Origin: Acridotheres tristis
Lineage: Eukaryota; Chordata; Aves; Passeriformes; Sturnidae
Direction of reading: 5' to 3'
Assembly (NCBI GenBank): GCA_037013685.1
Contig: CM072892.1
Span: 372,001 to 436,000, forward strand
DNA: 64,000 nt
The notes beneath the pieces are model-generated. The model was not told the DNA's origin. It did no database searches and saw only the letters and a list, made by a program, of their open reading frames with translations. Of this stretch, positions 42,905 through 54,518 are shown piece by piece (within the stretch, counting starts at the first letter, position 1; each line of letters opens with the position of its first letter). The position numbers and the translations under genes were made by a program.

Positions 42905-44605
42905 ATGATGGATGGATGGAGGGACAGATGGATGGATGGATGATGGATGGATGATGGATGATGGATGATGGATGATGGATGATGGATGGATGATGGATGG
43001 ATGATGGATGGATGATGGATGATGGATGATGGATGGATGGATGATGGATGATGGATGATGGATGGATGATGGATGGATGATGGATGATGGATGATGGATG
43101 ATGGATGATGGATGGATGGATGATGGATGATGGATGGATGATGGATGATGGATGGATGATGGATGATGGATGGATGATGGATGGATGATGGATGATGGAT
43201 GGATGGAGGGACAGATGGATGGATGGATGATGGATGGATGGATGGATGGATGATGGATGGATGATGGATGATGGATGGATGATGGATGGATGATGGATGA
43301 TGGATGATGGATGATGGATGATGGATGATGGATGGATGATGGATGATGGATGATGGATGGATGATGGATGGATGATGGATGATGGATGATGGATGGATGG
43401 ATGGATGGATGATGGATGGATGATGGATGATGGATGGATGATGGATGGATGATGGATGATGGATGATGGATGGATGATGGATGGATGATGGATGGATGGA
43501 TGGATGATGGATGATGGATGATGGATGGATGATGGATGGATGATGGATGGATGGATGGATGATGGATGATGGATGATGGATGATGGATGGATGATGGATG
43601 ATGGATGATGGATGGATGATGGATGGATGATGGATGGATGGATGGATGATGGATGGATGATGGATGATGGATGGATGGATGGATGATGGATGGATGATGG
43701 ATGATGGATGGATGGATGATGGATGATGGATGATGGATGGATGATGGATGATGGATGGATGGATGATGGATGGATGGATGATGGATGATGGATGATGGAT
43801 GATGGATGGATGGATGGATGATGGATGGATGATGGATGATGGATGGATGGATGATGGATGATGGATGATGGATGGATGATGGATGGATGGATGATGGATG
43901 GATGGATGGATGGATGGATGGATGGATGGATGATGGATGGATGATGGATGGATGATGGATGATGGATGGATGATGGATGATGGATGGATGGATGATGGAT
44001 GGATGGATGATGGATGGATGGATGATGGATGGATGATGGATGGATGTTGGATGTTGGATGATGGATGATGGATGATGGATGGATGGATGATGGATGATGG
44101 ATGATGGATGATGGATGATGGATGATGGATGGATGATGGATGGATGGATGGATGGATGATGGATGATGGATGGATGGATGGATGATGGATGATGGATGGA
44201 TGATGGATGGATGGATGATGGATGATGGATGATGGATGATGGATGATGGATGATGGATGATGGATGATGGATGATGGATGATGGATGATGGATGGATGAT
44301 GGATGATGGATGGATGATGGATGATGGATGGATGATGGATGATGGATGATGGATGGATGATGGATGATGGATGGATGATGGATGATGGATGATGGATGAT
44401 GGATGATGGATGATGGATGATGGATGATGGATGGATGGATGATGGATGATGGATGATGGATGATGGATGATGGATGATGGATGGATGATGGATGATGGAT
44501 GATGGATGATGGATGATGGATGATGGATGGATGATGGATGGATGATGGATGATGGATGATGGATGATGGATGGATGATGGATGATGGATGATGGATGATG
44601 GATGG
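42905..44605. repeat. GGAT/GATGGAT microsatellite-minisatellite, 1.7 kb
   Basis: A mixture of GGAT tetramers and GATGGAT heptamers in many local arrangements. A rare variant GAGGGACAGATGG occurs twice, at about 42919 and 43206, in matching context. GTTGGATGTTGG near 44046 is another private variant. The 650-codon His-Pro-Ser-Ile frames on the minus strand are artefacts. Confidence 0.98.
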
Positions 44606-45244
44606 GGAGATGTTTCCAGTTCCCAGGGGCTGCCTTGTCCTCAACAGGAATTGCTCCAGGGAACTCCACTGGCTCAGGGTCAGTTCAGTGCACAAAAGGT
44701 TTCATTTGTGGCTCAGAGGGTTCATGGATCCCCAAGAAACTGGGATCTGGGAGCTGTTCTTGGATCTTCCATCACCTACTGCTGACAATCCTCATTTCCA
44801 GACAAAAATTAATTTATTTTTAGGAAGTTTAAATTCCTGAGAAAACTTACAAAATCCAGAAGGGAAACCAGTCTTCCTGTTCTGGCCAAAAGGAATTCCT
44901 GTGTTCAACTGTTTATTTCTTCCTCACACTGAAGAAATATTATTTTGAAAGAACTTAATTTTCATAAGGAATAAACATTTCAGCTGCTGAAGCTTTCTAA
45001 TTTCCCTGGCACAAAAGGGACTGGAGCTCTGGAGGGGTCACCAAGGGCACCGTGGTGTCCCTGGGACCTCTGGGAACACCAGGACACACCAGGCTGGGCT
45101 GGGGAAGTTCCAATTCCAAGGCAGGGCTGAGGGCAATGCAGCTCCTCCCTGAAGCTGTGCTCATCCTTCTGCCTCCTGCTCCTGCAGCCACATCCTCGAG
45201 GACACCTCTGGGACTGAAAAAAATAAAAGAGACATTTTTACCAC

Positions 45245-45275
<31 letters not shown>

Positions 45276-45740
45276 ACATAAATTTTGATCTGGAGAAGGA
45301 AAAAAAAATAAAGATGGAAAAAGACTGTTCTAAATTTGTTTGCACCTAAATCTGACATTTGCTATTTTCATTCCAGGTAAAATGATATAAAATCATTTTC
45401 CTGAATAAATAATACCCCAGGATCTCCTAGAGACTTTGTCCTCAATGAAAGATAAAAATATCAATATAAAAGATTAATTCATTTCAGTAGCAAACATCTG
45501 CAGAAACAAATTGCATCGTGAACTTTCCCAGGACTGTAGGAATGGCATAAACCCCAGAAAGCCAAGGGAAAAATATTTATCACTTTTATGAGAGAATTTC
45601 TTAGCCAGTGTGTCCCTGACTGAATCTGCACTCACAGCACAAAGCAGGGCTGACTTTGAGAGGATGTGACACTTTACACAGGGGGTCACAGCTCCTCACA
45701 TGGATCACTCCTGCTTTGGCATTTACAGACTGGAAAACAT
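44606..45740. other. Unique sequence with poly-T tract
   Basis: Poly-T of about 26 nt near 45247-45272; otherwise 1.1 kb with no exon or repeat recognised. Confidence 0.4.
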
Positions 45741-46042
45741 CAACTCCAGGAGAGCTCAGAGCCCCTGGCAGGGCCTGAAGGGGCTCCAGGAGAGGGGCTG
45801 GGGACAAGGGGACAAGGACACAGGGAATGGTTCCAGTGCCAGAGGGCAGGGATGGATGGGATGTTGGGAATTGGGAATTCCTGGCTGGGCTGGAATTGCC
45901 AGATTTGCTGTGGCTGCCCCTGGATCCCTGGCAGTGCCCAAGGCCAGGTTGGGCATGGGGACAGTGGGAGGTGTCCCTGCCATGGCACTGGGGGGGATTT
46001 ATGGTCCCTTCCTGCCCCAGCCATTCTGGAATTCTGTGACTG
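45741..46042 (+). mobile_element. CR1 LINE 3' fragment
   Basis: CCAGGAGAGCTCAGAGCCCC, AGTGCCAGAGGGCAGGGATG, GGCAGTGCCCAAGGCC, ending CCATTCTGGAATTCTGTGAC. Small deletions relative to 34915-35310. Confidence 0.92.
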
Positions 46043-46164
46043 GAGCTCCAATTAAGCTGCACTCTAAGCTGGTTTCATGTCTGTGATGAAGTTGAGATCA
46101 CAAACCAAAGTGAAAACTCCCTGGCAGCCCCCACACCCTGCCCAGGATCCACAGATCCACACCT
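46043..46164. other. Unique spacer
   Basis: Featureless spacer. Confidence 0.3.
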
Positions 46165-46354
46165 GGCAGCACCCACACTCTGCCCAGCACCCACACTCTG
46201 CCCAGCACCCACACCCTGGCAGCACCCACAGCCTGGCAGCACCCACACCCTGGCAGCACCCACACTCTGCCCAGCACCCACACTCTGCCCAGCACCCACA
46301 CTCTGCCCAGCACCCACACCCTGGCAGCACCCACACCCTGGCAGCACCCACAGC
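46165..46354. repeat. 15/18-bp minisatellite (CAGCACCCACACTCTGCC), ~11 units
   Basis: 18-bp CAGCACCCACACTCTGCC and 15-bp CAGCACCCACACCCTGG units occur in blocks. Confidence 0.95.
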
Positions 46355-46640
46355 CTCTCTGCTGCCTCGTCGAAGTGAGCACGGAGCAACTGGCAGCAGG
46401 AATTGCTTATCCAGAGCTCTGTCATCCTCTTAAGCAATTTCTTATAGCACAGCAAACAGTTTATGCAGCCCTCTCAGGAGAGAAATCAAAAGCTAAAGGG
46501 ATAAATGACCAATTAGGCTGCCTCATTTTGGATCTAAAAGCAGGGCCAGCACTATGTGATGGAAAAGCAAAATGCTCTTTTTTTCTGGCTGCACTTTGGC
46601 TGACAGGAACCTCTGCCTCAACAAAAGCAGGGTTCTCTCC
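46355..46640. other. Candidate conserved non-coding element
   Basis: Unique DNA with CTTAAGCAATTTCTTATAGC, GATAAATGACCAATTAGGC and GGATCTAAAAGC. Open frames exist on both strands (about 80-90 codons), with no recognisable domain; an unrecognised exon cannot be fully excluded. Confidence 0.35.
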
Positions 46641-47039
46641 CCAGCCCTGAGCAGGGAGGAGGAGCTGCCGGTACGAGGATCCCAGCCCCCAGAGCACTTG
46701 TGCCTCTTATTTCTGGTTGTTCTGGTGCTTTCTGCAGCCGCAGGGTGCAGACACACCCGGCTTCGCTCGGCCAGAGGCACCAGCTCGCCTTTGGGACCAC
46801 CCCAGAGAGCCCCAGGGAGGTGAGATCTGTTAAAGAGTGGCCACTGCAGGCACTGGGGGCAGGGGGTCCGAGCCCCCCAGGGTGTGTGCAGGGCCGGGGG
46901 GCACAGGCACAGCCGGGCTCCCAGCCGAGCCGTGCAGCCGCCAGGGCAGGGCCAGGGAAACCTTCACGAACAGCCCCAGCTGTGCAGGGAGAGCTGAGCC
47001 GTGCTGGGAACAACATCTGGTACCTGCTGACCTTTCCCA
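46641..47039. other. Unique GC-rich sequence
   Basis: CpG-containing (46735-46930), no feature assigned. Confidence 0.35.
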
Positions 47040-47265
47040 GCTGTGCCTCCCTCCCTGGCAAATCGCTCTCTGCGTGCCAAAACAGCCAGCAATTAAAAAT
47101 GCATTACCACAGCTCCCTAAAGCAAAGCCAAAAATTGCTGCTTGTTCATTCTGCAGATCCTCGAAGTGTGTTTACAGAGAGTTTTCCACATCAAATATAC
47201 TAAAAAATTAATTGGCCTCACCTGTGAAGAGGTACCAGGAAAAACGGGAGAGGCAGGTTGGGAAA
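47040..47265. other. Candidate conserved non-coding element
   Basis: Island with CCAGCAATTAAAAATGC, CCAAAAATTGCTGC and AAAAAATTAATTGGCC. Confidence 0.4.
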
Positions 47266-47330
47266 TAACATCTTCATCTGCGGGGGGATGGCTCAGGGCA
47301 GGGACAGCCCTGGTGCCACACAAGCTGTTC

Positions 47331-47834
47331 TGTGCCCTGTGCCCTGTGTCCTGTGCCCCCTGCCCTGTGCCCTGTGCTCTCTGCCCTGTGCCCTGTGCCC
47401 TGTGTCCTGTGCCCTGTGCTCTCTGCCCTGTGTCCTGTGTCCTGTGCCCTGTGCTCTCTGCCCTGTGTCCTGTGCCCTGTGTCCTGTGCCCCCTGCCCTG
47501 TGCCCTGTGCTCTCTGCCCTGTGTCCTGTGCCCTGTGTCCTGTGTCCTGTGTCCTGTGCCCTGTGCTCTCTGCCCTGTGCCCTGTGCCCTGTGTCCTGTG
47601 TCCTGTGCCCTGTGCCCCCTGTCCTGTGCCCTGTGCCCTGTGCCCTGTGCTCTCTGCCCTGTGCCCTGTGTCCTGTGCCCTGTGCCCTGTGCCCCCTGTC
47701 CTGTGCCCTGTGTCCTGTGCCCTGTGTCCTGTGTCCTGTGTCCTGTGCCCTGTGCTCTCTGCCCTGTGTCCTGTGTCCTGTGTCCTGTGTCCTGTGCCCC
47801 CTGCCCTGTGCCCCCTGTCCTGTGCCCTGCCCTG
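47331..47834. repeat. 7-bp minisatellite (TGTGCCC/TGTGTCC), ~72 units
   Basis: Heptamers with interspersed TGTGCTC-TCTGCCC and CCCCCTGCCC variants repeated in larger blocks, e.g. GCCCTGTGCTCTCTGCCC recurs about eight times. Stop-free in all frames because 7 and 3 are coprime and the unit contains no stop word. Confidence 0.98.
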
Positions 47835-47977
47835 CCCGGGTGCTGCTGTGCCATGATCCCAGGGGGGTCCCTGTGCACCAGGGAGGTTCCTGGGCACATC
47901 AGGACCGGGTCAGGGTTCATGGGGGCAGGACACCACAGCATCATCCCAGCCTGGCAGAGCTGGCCTTGTGCCCTGCC
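47835..47977. other. Unique spacer
   Basis: Featureless spacer. Confidence 0.3.
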
Positions 47978-48108
47978 ATGGTGGGAATGACCTTAAATCC
48001 CCCCCAGAGCCCCCCTGCCATGGCAGGGACACCTCCCACTGTCCCAGTGTCCAACCTGGCCTCGGGCACTGCCAGGGATCCAGGGGCAGCCACAGCCAAT
48101 CTGGGCAC
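47978..48108 (-). mobile_element. CR1 LINE 3' fragment, truncated both ends
   Basis: GTGGGAATGACCTTAAATCC, CACTGTCCCAGTGTCCAACC and GCACTGCCAGGGATCC. The octamer tail is lost. Confidence 0.88.
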
Positions 48109-48489
48109 CCTGTGCCCCACGTGAGCCCAGCAGCTGAAGGGCCAGGCTGTGCCTGAGGCCGGGAATGAAAATCGGGAGATTGAAAAAAGCCCAGGAGCGT
48201 GCGGTAACGGGAGACTAAATTACAAGTCTGACATCTTTGCTGGGGATGTTCAATTTTCCAGTCTCTGTCTGGGTACACTTGTCATAATTACCCAGCTGCT
48301 CAGGGAGAAGGCACAGCTCAGCTGGAGGAGTTCTGAGCGCCTCTGGAGTCCCTGCATGTCACAGCAATCACGGCACGCCACAGGACACTGCTGTCCCCTC
48401 AGTGTGGGACACACGACAGGGCTCGGATGTTCCTCAGCCCCCTCTGGGCAGGTCTGAGCTCACTAAAACCAGGGCCAGGCAAGAACAGC
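48109..48489. other. Unique sequence; candidate conserved element at 48150-48300
   Basis: Island with GAAAATCGGGAGATTG, ACTAAATTACAAGTCTGAC, TTCAATTTTCCAGTCTC and CATAATTACCCAGC. Confidence 0.4.
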
Positions 48490-48690
48490 AGTGCCAGGAC
48501 TGGAAAAGGAGGCTCAGGGGGAACCTCCTGGCTCTGCACAACTCCCTGCCAGGAGGGGACAGCCGGGGGGATTTGGGATCTGGGAACAGGGACAGGAGGA
48601 GAGGGAACGGCCTCAGGCTGGGCCAGGGCAGGCTCAGGGTGGGCTTTGGGAAGTTCCTTCACTGTCAGAGCACTTTAGGAAGTCTCTGAC
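48490..48690 (+). mobile_element. CR1 LINE fragment, second subfamily
   Basis: GGAAAAGGAGGCTCAGGGGG, GCACAACTCCCTGCCAGG and GGCCTCAGGCTGGGCCAGGG, the reverse-complement match of 18812-19180. No octamer tail. Confidence 0.9.
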
Positions 48691-49404
48691 CCGGGAGAGC
48701 TCCCGAACACATCCCGAGTGTCTGCTGAGAGCTCCTGGCTGTGCCCAGGGGCCGTGGTGGGCTCTGCACAGCTCACCCAGAGCCCCAAAATCTCCTGCAC
48801 CGACGCTGTCTGTGCCTCTCCTTGGGACCAGGAACGCACTTTTCTGCCCGGCTCGTTCCCTCTTGAGCTCCTATCTGGCTTTTGTTCCTCATGTCAGACT
48901 TTAACAGTGAGAAAACACAGCCAGGAGATTTTACAGAGCATTCTCACTCGAACACAGCAACAGCATCTCTGAGGAACTTGGACAGCTTCCTTGGACAGAA
49001 TGCCCCTCTCCAGGGATGGAAAGTGAGCTCAAACATGAGATCTACACCAAACACGAAGAGTCTGGGCTCGAGCCCATTGCTCAGAGAGCAGAGCAAACCA
49101 GGACATTCAGAGTGAAACACTGTTTGCACTGAATGGCAGAAATATTTCTACTAGCGGGGTTTTTGGTCTTTTTCCAGCTGCTTCCACATAAAAGTGTAAA
49201 TTGTGTTTGCTCTGGGTCCCTGGGTACTATCTCAAACTCAATAAATATCTGTCTGTGCTGCTGTGGGAGAGCCGTGGAGGAGCAGTGACACAATGCCGGG
49301 GTGACACCGGGGTGTGGCTGAGCAGGGTCCCCACCCTGCCCGGCCGGGAAATTAAAAACCAGGATCAGGGGACAAATGGCATCTTTGCAATGGCAGCGGG
49401 CAGC
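48691..49404. other. Unique sequence
   Basis: About 0.7 kb, nothing assigned. Confidence 0.4.
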
Positions 49405-49605
49405 AGGTGTCACCTGGCGGCAGGTGAGGGGTGCTGCCTGTCCCTGTCCCTGTCACAGGAACCCTCCAGGACGGGCTGGCAGTGTGGGGTTTTCCTGGGA
49501 TGTCACCTCCTGGCAGGTGAGGGGTGCTGGCTGTCCCTGTCCCCGTGTCCCTGTCCCTGTCCCACACCCCCAGGACGGGCTGGCAGTGTGGGGTTTTCCT
49601 GGGAG
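49405..49605. repeat. Tandem duplication, ~90-100-bp unit x 2
   Basis: GGCAGGTGAGGGGTGCTG through GGACGGGCTGGCAGTGTGGG and TTTTCCTGGGA occurs twice, with extra GTCCCT units in the second. Confidence 0.9.
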
Positions 49606-49693
49606 ATGTGTGATATGCATTTATTGATGGCATGGGGGGCTGCTGCTCGCCCTGGCACGGGCCCCACTCGTGACTCCTCTGCAAAATGCAGCA

Positions 49694-49755
49694 GCTGTGG
49701 GGATGTGGGGCTGTGGGGATGTGGGGCTGTGGGGATGTGGGGATGTGGGGATGTT
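49694..49755. repeat. Short tandem repeat (GGGGATGTG / GGGGCTGTG)
   Basis: About seven nonamers abut the CR1 phrase GGGATGTTGGGAATTGGG, from which they may have been copied. Confidence 0.9.
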
Positions 49756-49925
49756 GGGAATTGGGAATTCCTGGCTGGGCTGGAATTGCCAGATTTGCTG
49801 TGGCTGCCCCTGGATCCCTGGCAGTGCCCAAGGCCAGGTTGGACATTGGGACAGTGGGAGGTGTCCCTGCCCTGGCAGGGGGACACTGGACAGTCCCGCA
49901 AATCCCTCTCGAACCAAGCTCTGGG
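49745..49925 (+). mobile_element. CR1 LINE 3' fragment
   Basis: GGATGTTGGGAATTGGG, GGCAGTGCCCAAGGCCAGG, GTCCCTGCCCTGGCAGGG, then a diverged end (AACCAAGCTCTGGG). The left edge merges into the nonamer array. Confidence 0.88.
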
Positions 49926-50039
49926 TGAGGCAGTGACAAAATCCTGCCAAGGCAGGTGGGGACGGCTCTCCTGGCACACCTGAGTGCCAAAGCTGGGGCT
50001 CATCCTCCCTCCCCAGCACCAGAGGGGCTCAGGGAAGGA

Positions 50040-50130
50040 CTGGACACCCTCTGGTCTGGTGGGGCAGGTCAGGGGCTGGACTCGGTGATCTCACAGGGCT
50101 TTTCCAACCTTCCTGGTTCCGTGATTCTGA
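50040..50130 (+). mobile_element. CR1 LINE terminal fragment
   Basis: GGGGCTGGACTCGGTGATCT, GGCTTTTCCAACCTTCC and CCGTGATTCTGAGATCC: a typical older CR1 terminus. Confidence 0.82.
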
Positions 50131-50349
50131 GATCCACACTCTGGGGACAGCAGAGCACCTGGCACCTGGGGACAGCAGAGCACTGACACCTGGGGACATC
50201 CTGAGCACCCGGAGCTAGCCGGGAGCGGTGGGGAGCCTGCTCTGCTTTTTAAATGACATCAGCACAGCCAGGTGATGCAATGCACGAGGAGAGATTTCCC
50301 GGGAAGGGAACGGACAGCCTGGGCTGGGAGTGCCCTGGAGCTGCTGGGC
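50131..50349. other. Unique sequence
   Basis: Contains a short GGGGACAGCAGAGCA duplication near 50143-50180. Confidence 0.4.
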
Positions 50350-50466
50350 TGAGCTCACCTGAGCCTGAGCTCACACCTGAACCTGAGCTCACACCTGAGC
50401 CTGAGCTCACCTTGAGCTCACACCTGAGCCTGAGCTCACCTGAGCCTGAGCTCACACCTGAGCCCA
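50350..50466. repeat. 18-bp minisatellite (GAGCCTGAGCTCACACCT), ~6 units
   Basis: Units with and without ACACC; GAGCTC palindrome in each. Confidence 0.93.
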
Positions 50467-50635
50467 GGTGACCCAGCAGGACGCGAGCAGTGCTCAGGTT
50501 GGATCAGAGCTGCTCGTCCTCCCCGGGCTGGCAAACCCGAGCTGAGGGGTCTGTGAGCAGCGGGGAGGGAAACGTGGGGCTGGCAGGAGCTGCCCTGGGC
50601 CACTGCTGATGGGATGGGCCACAGGGTGTTCCTGC
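50467..50635. other. Unique spacer
   Basis: Featureless spacer. Confidence 0.3.
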
Positions 50636-51155
50636 TGGGACTGGGGATGGATCCTGAGTGTGGGAGTCACTGGGATTGGGGATGGATCCCTGAGTGTGGG
50701 AGTCACTGGGACTGGGGATGGATCCCTGAGTGTGGGAGTCACTGGGATTGGGGATGGATCCTGAGTGTGGGAGTCACTGGGATTGGGGATGGATCCTGAG
50801 TGTGGGAGTCACTGGGACTGGGAATGGATCCCTGAGTGTGAGGAGTCACTGGGACTGGGAATGGATCCTGAGTGTGGGAGTCACTGGGACTGGGAATGGA
50901 TCCCTGAGTGTGAGGAGTCACTGGGACTGGGGATGGATCCCTGAGTGTGGGAGTCACTGGGATTGGGGATGGATCCTGAGTGTGGGAGTCACTGGGATTG
51001 GGGATGGATCCTGAGTGTGGGAGTCACTGGGATTGGGGATGGATCCCTGAGTGTGGGAGTCACTGGGATTGGGGATAAATCCCTGAGTGTGGGAGTCACT
51101 GGGATTGGGGATGGATCCCTGAGTGTGGGAGTCACTGGGATTGGGGATGGATACC
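50636..51155. repeat. 34-35-bp minisatellite, ~15 units
   Basis: Units consist of GGGATTGGGGATGGATCC, CTGAGTGTGGGAGTCACT, with ATT/ACT and GGGGAT/GGAAT variants and AGGAG units. A two-unit alternation (GGGAG versus GAGGAG) appears at 50805-50935. One more diverged unit lies near 51205-51255. Confidence 0.97.
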
Positions 51156-51359
51156 TCAGTTTGGGGAGACCCTCACATACCCTGGGGCTGAGGATAAATC
51201 CATCATTTTTGGAAGTCACTGGGACTGGGAATGGATCCCTGAGTGTGAGCAGTCACTCACCTGCCCTGCACTAAAGATCCAGCCCAAGACATGGGAACAT
51301 GGTTACATAAAAATATCATGGAACTTCTCATAAAAGATTCATTCTGAGAGATGCAAAGA
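51156..51359. other. Unique spacer with degenerate array remnants
   Basis: GGCTGAGGATAAATCC and GGGACTGGGAATGGATCC are relics of the neighbouring array. Confidence 0.5.
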
Positions 51360-51730
51360 AATATGGAGGCGTTTTGGAGTGGGTCCTTGGGAAAGGAAAT
51401 GTTTCCTTTTCTGTGGAAAAACTTAAATCCAGGCAGATATGTGAGAGGAAGGATGCTTCTGGGAATTCGGGTCCTGTTGAAATATTGTCCCTGATGCTCT
51501 CTGAAGTATTCTGCCTGCAGTTATTCAGAAAAGCACTTTTTGCTTACGCTGCCTCACGCCAAAGCCGAGCTGAATCACAATCCTGGCAAAACTGCTGAGC
51601 AGGTCCTTGCTGAGAGCTGCTCAGGCCGCTCACCTGGCGTGCCCTGGAGAAAGATCCTGATTAGATCCAGCGCTTTAAAGGGATTTTTGAGTGCTTAAAG
51701 TACATCAAACCGCTGCTAGATTCAGCAACA
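51360..51730. other. Candidate conserved non-coding element
   Basis: Unique DNA with GTTGAAATATTGTCCC, GCAGTTATTCAGAAAAGC, GAGCTGAATCACAATCC and GATTAGATCCAGCGC. No exon structure. Confidence 0.4.
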
Positions 51731-52079
51731 AGAGCCTCAGTTACCTGCAGGCAGCGCCGTGCCCAGGTGGGCTCTGCTCCAGGCAGGGCTGTGCAGGTGG
51801 CTCCTGGCACAGAGCAGGGCCAGGCTCAGCTCCGAGGGCCCCCCCGAACCCTCCGGGCTCGCTGTGCTTGGGTCAGGACTCGCACAAACGGAGGCTCGGA
51901 ATTATTTCACATCTCTGCACTGGGTTGGGCCAATCGGGAGTTTCTGCAGCTCTTGTGTCTTAAGGAACAGTTCAGTGGAAAGTGTGACTGGGATAGACGG
52001 GGAGGAAAAAAAGAGATGAGAAGTGTCCTGTAGAGGAGTATCACCTATCGGGATATAACACAATTTATTGCCTTTTAAT
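51731..52079. other. Unique sequence
   Basis: Nothing assigned. Confidence 0.35.
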
Positions 52080-52200
52080 CCTTTTATTGCCTTTAATCAC
52101 TGAGTAATGCGGTGTGGTTCACTTAGGGAAATGACTGCGATCTCATTGTTGTGTTTGTCCGGTAAAATCCGGTTATCACCTTGACGGCAGAATGGAAACC
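52080..52200. other. Candidate conserved non-coding element
   Basis: Short unique island with CTGAGTAATGCGGTGTGG, ACTGCGATCTCATTG and CGGTTATCACCTTGACGG, unusual CpG-bearing AT-rich words. Confidence 0.4.
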
Positions 52201-52236
52201 CCGGTTTGTGCCTTTGCTGGTGCCGGGGGGAGGCTG

Positions 52237-52556
52237 AGGGACAGGAGGGACCCCTGGGTGCCCCGGGACACCCGGCAGCTCCTGGGGCTGGGGGACAGCC
52301 CCGGTGGGACAGGAGGGACCCCTGGGTGCCCCGGGACACCCGGCAGTTCCTGGGGCTGGGGGACAGCCCCGGTGGGACAGGAGGGACCCCTGGGTGCCCC
52401 GGGACACCCGGCAGCTCCTGGGGCTGGGGGACAGCCCCGGTGGGACAGGAGGGACCCCTGGGTGCCCCGGGACACCCGGCAGCTCCTGGGGCTGGGGGAC
52501 AGCCCCGGTGGGACAGGAGGGACCCCTGGGTGCCCCGGGACACCCGGCAGCTCCTG
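52237..52556. repeat. 68-bp minisatellite, ~4.7 units
   Basis: ACAGGAGGGA recurs at 52241, 52309, 52377, 52445 and 52513, an exact 68-bp spacing. Units carry CCCCGGGACACCCGGCAG and are almost identical, with several CpGs each. Confidence 0.97.
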
Positions 52557-53775
52557 CCCTGCATCCCGGGACCTGCAGGAGGAGGGGAGGGGGGAAAGGG
52601 AGATTTGTGTCAGTGGAACGTGGGCTCCTTTCTGCGCTAATTAAAGAGGCGGTAATTTCGGAATTAGCATTCCTCACGCACGGGCTCCATCAGTAGAGCA
52701 GAGTGTGGGCACAGCCCGCAGCGCTGCAGTCCTGGGGGAGGCTGTCCCTGTCACCGGAGCCAGCCTTGCTGCCACCACCGCGCATCTCCCTCCTCATGTC
52801 CTGCCCGCCCGGGTCCGCCTTTCATTTCTGCCAGCACGGGGCACAGGACGCAGCTCAGCTCGCGGCTCCTTTGTTCCCGCAGCTCTGTCTCCCCCCGCTC
52901 TTATCGCAGTGTGAAAAGCGGGATGTGAGTGAGCCCGCAGGGGGAAGCCGGGCAAGGCCATTGCCAAGTTCCTGGGACCAAAGGCAGACTCTGGCCCCCG
53001 GCCCCTGTGCCCCTCCAGGCCCTGGTCATGGCAGTGCCACACACAGCCAGAAAAGGGGTTAAAATTAAAGCATTTCCCTGCTATCCAGCCTGAATCTCCC
53101 CTCCTGGAACACCCAAACCAGAGGAACTGGGATTTGTGTCAGTACACAGGATCAAGCTGAAGAGCAGATATTTTCAATTCCTTAATGGTCTTAGATTTAA
53201 AGCCCGGTCTTAATCATGTTGAAAACTGCACTTGGCAAAGCATTTATCCTGAAAACTTACAGTGTTCCAGGCTTTTGCAGGTTGTTTGGGGTTTCTTTCA
53301 GGTTCTTGTTTTGATTTGGTTTGGTTGGGATTTGTTTTCATGCGTAGTATTTGTTTTTTTAAGTTATTTTTTAATGTTTGTGTCTGTCAGAATGTGTTTG
53401 ACAGCAATCAGGAAAAAGAAAAGTGCCTTTCTGCAGTGGATGTTTTTGGATTTACCAGGCTGTGGAGGGCTTTGGAGATTTCAGAGGGTGCCATCGATGC
53501 TTTTTCAAAGTCAGTTGTTGCTGCAGAGTGTCAGCAGTGGAGCTCAGTGCCTTTATTTTGTGCCTTTATTTTGTTGTCTGGCTCGACACGGGCAATCCCC
53601 GTAGCCTGGGCTGGCTCTCACAAACTGCTGCGAGTCCTGGGCCAGGCAGGGAGCAGAGCTGGGCCACCCTGGGCACTCGTGTCCTGCTCCTCTCCCATCC
53701 CACCCAGCCCCGTGGACACAGCAGTGCAGGAATTGTCCCCTCTGCCTGCCCGGCCTCGGCCTGTGCTGGGAGCCC
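52557..53775. other. Unique sequence; candidate conserved element at 52625-52700
   Basis: Includes GCGCTAATTAAAGAGGCGG and CGGAATTAGCATTCC near 52636-52670. T-rich sequence at 53280-53400. No exon established in about 1.2 kb. Confidence 0.35.
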
Positions 53776-54471
53776 CTGATCCTGATCCTGATCCTGCTCC
53801 TCATCCTCATCCTGATCCTAATCCTGGTCCTGATCCTGATCCTAATCCTCATCCTGATCCTAATCCTCATCCTGATCCTAATCCTAATCCTGATCCTGAT
53901 CCTGATCCTGCTCCTCATCCTCATCCTCATCCTCATCCTAATCCTGGTCCTGATCCTGCTCCTCATCCTCATCCTGATCCTCATCCTGTTCCTGCTCCTC
54001 ATCCTGATCCTGATCCTGATCCTGTTCCTGTTCCTGTTCCTGTTCCTGTTCCTGTTCCTGTTCCTGTTCCTGCTCCTGCTCCTCATCCTCATCCTGATCC
54101 TAATCCCGATCCTGATCCTCACAGAATTCCTGATCCTCATCCTAATCCTGATCCTCATCCTCATCCTAATCCTGATCCTAATCCTAATCCTGATCCTAAT
54201 CCTGATCCTGTTCCTCATCCTCATCCTCATCCTGATCCTGGTCCTGATCCTAATCCTGATCCTGTTCCTGCTCCTCATCCTCATCCTGATCCTCATCCTA
54301 ATCCTGCTCCTCATCCTCATCCGGATCCTGATCCTGTTCCTGCTCCTCATCCTCATCCTCATCCTCATCCTCATCCTCATCCTCATCCTCATCCTCATCC
54401 TCATCCTCATCCTCATCCTCATCCTCATCCTCACACAATTCCTGCTCCTCATCCTGATCCTGTTCCTGCTC
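53776..54471. repeat. Hexamer array CCTNNT (CCTGAT, CCTCAT, CCTAAT, CCTGTT, CCTGCT), ~116 units
   Basis: The CCT and final T are constant while the middle dinucleotide varies. Runs of one type occur: CCTGTT near 54022-54069 and CCTCAT near 54349-54430. Asp-Pro/His-Pro and Arg-Met/Arg-Ile frames on both strands are artefacts of a 6-bp period. Confidence 0.98.
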
Positions 54472-54518
54472 CACACCCACACCTGCCCATGCGCCCTGGG
54501 TCTCTCCTGCCACCTTGG

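Noticed and set aside
42737..44695. 630-650-codon His-Pro-Ser-Ile minus-strand frames
   Set aside because: Artefact of the GGAT/GATGGAT array; two overlapping frames are equally open.
48399..48662. Short minus-strand frame that looked domain-like
   Set aside because: It is a translation of CR1 3' sequence (48490-48690), which is non-coding.
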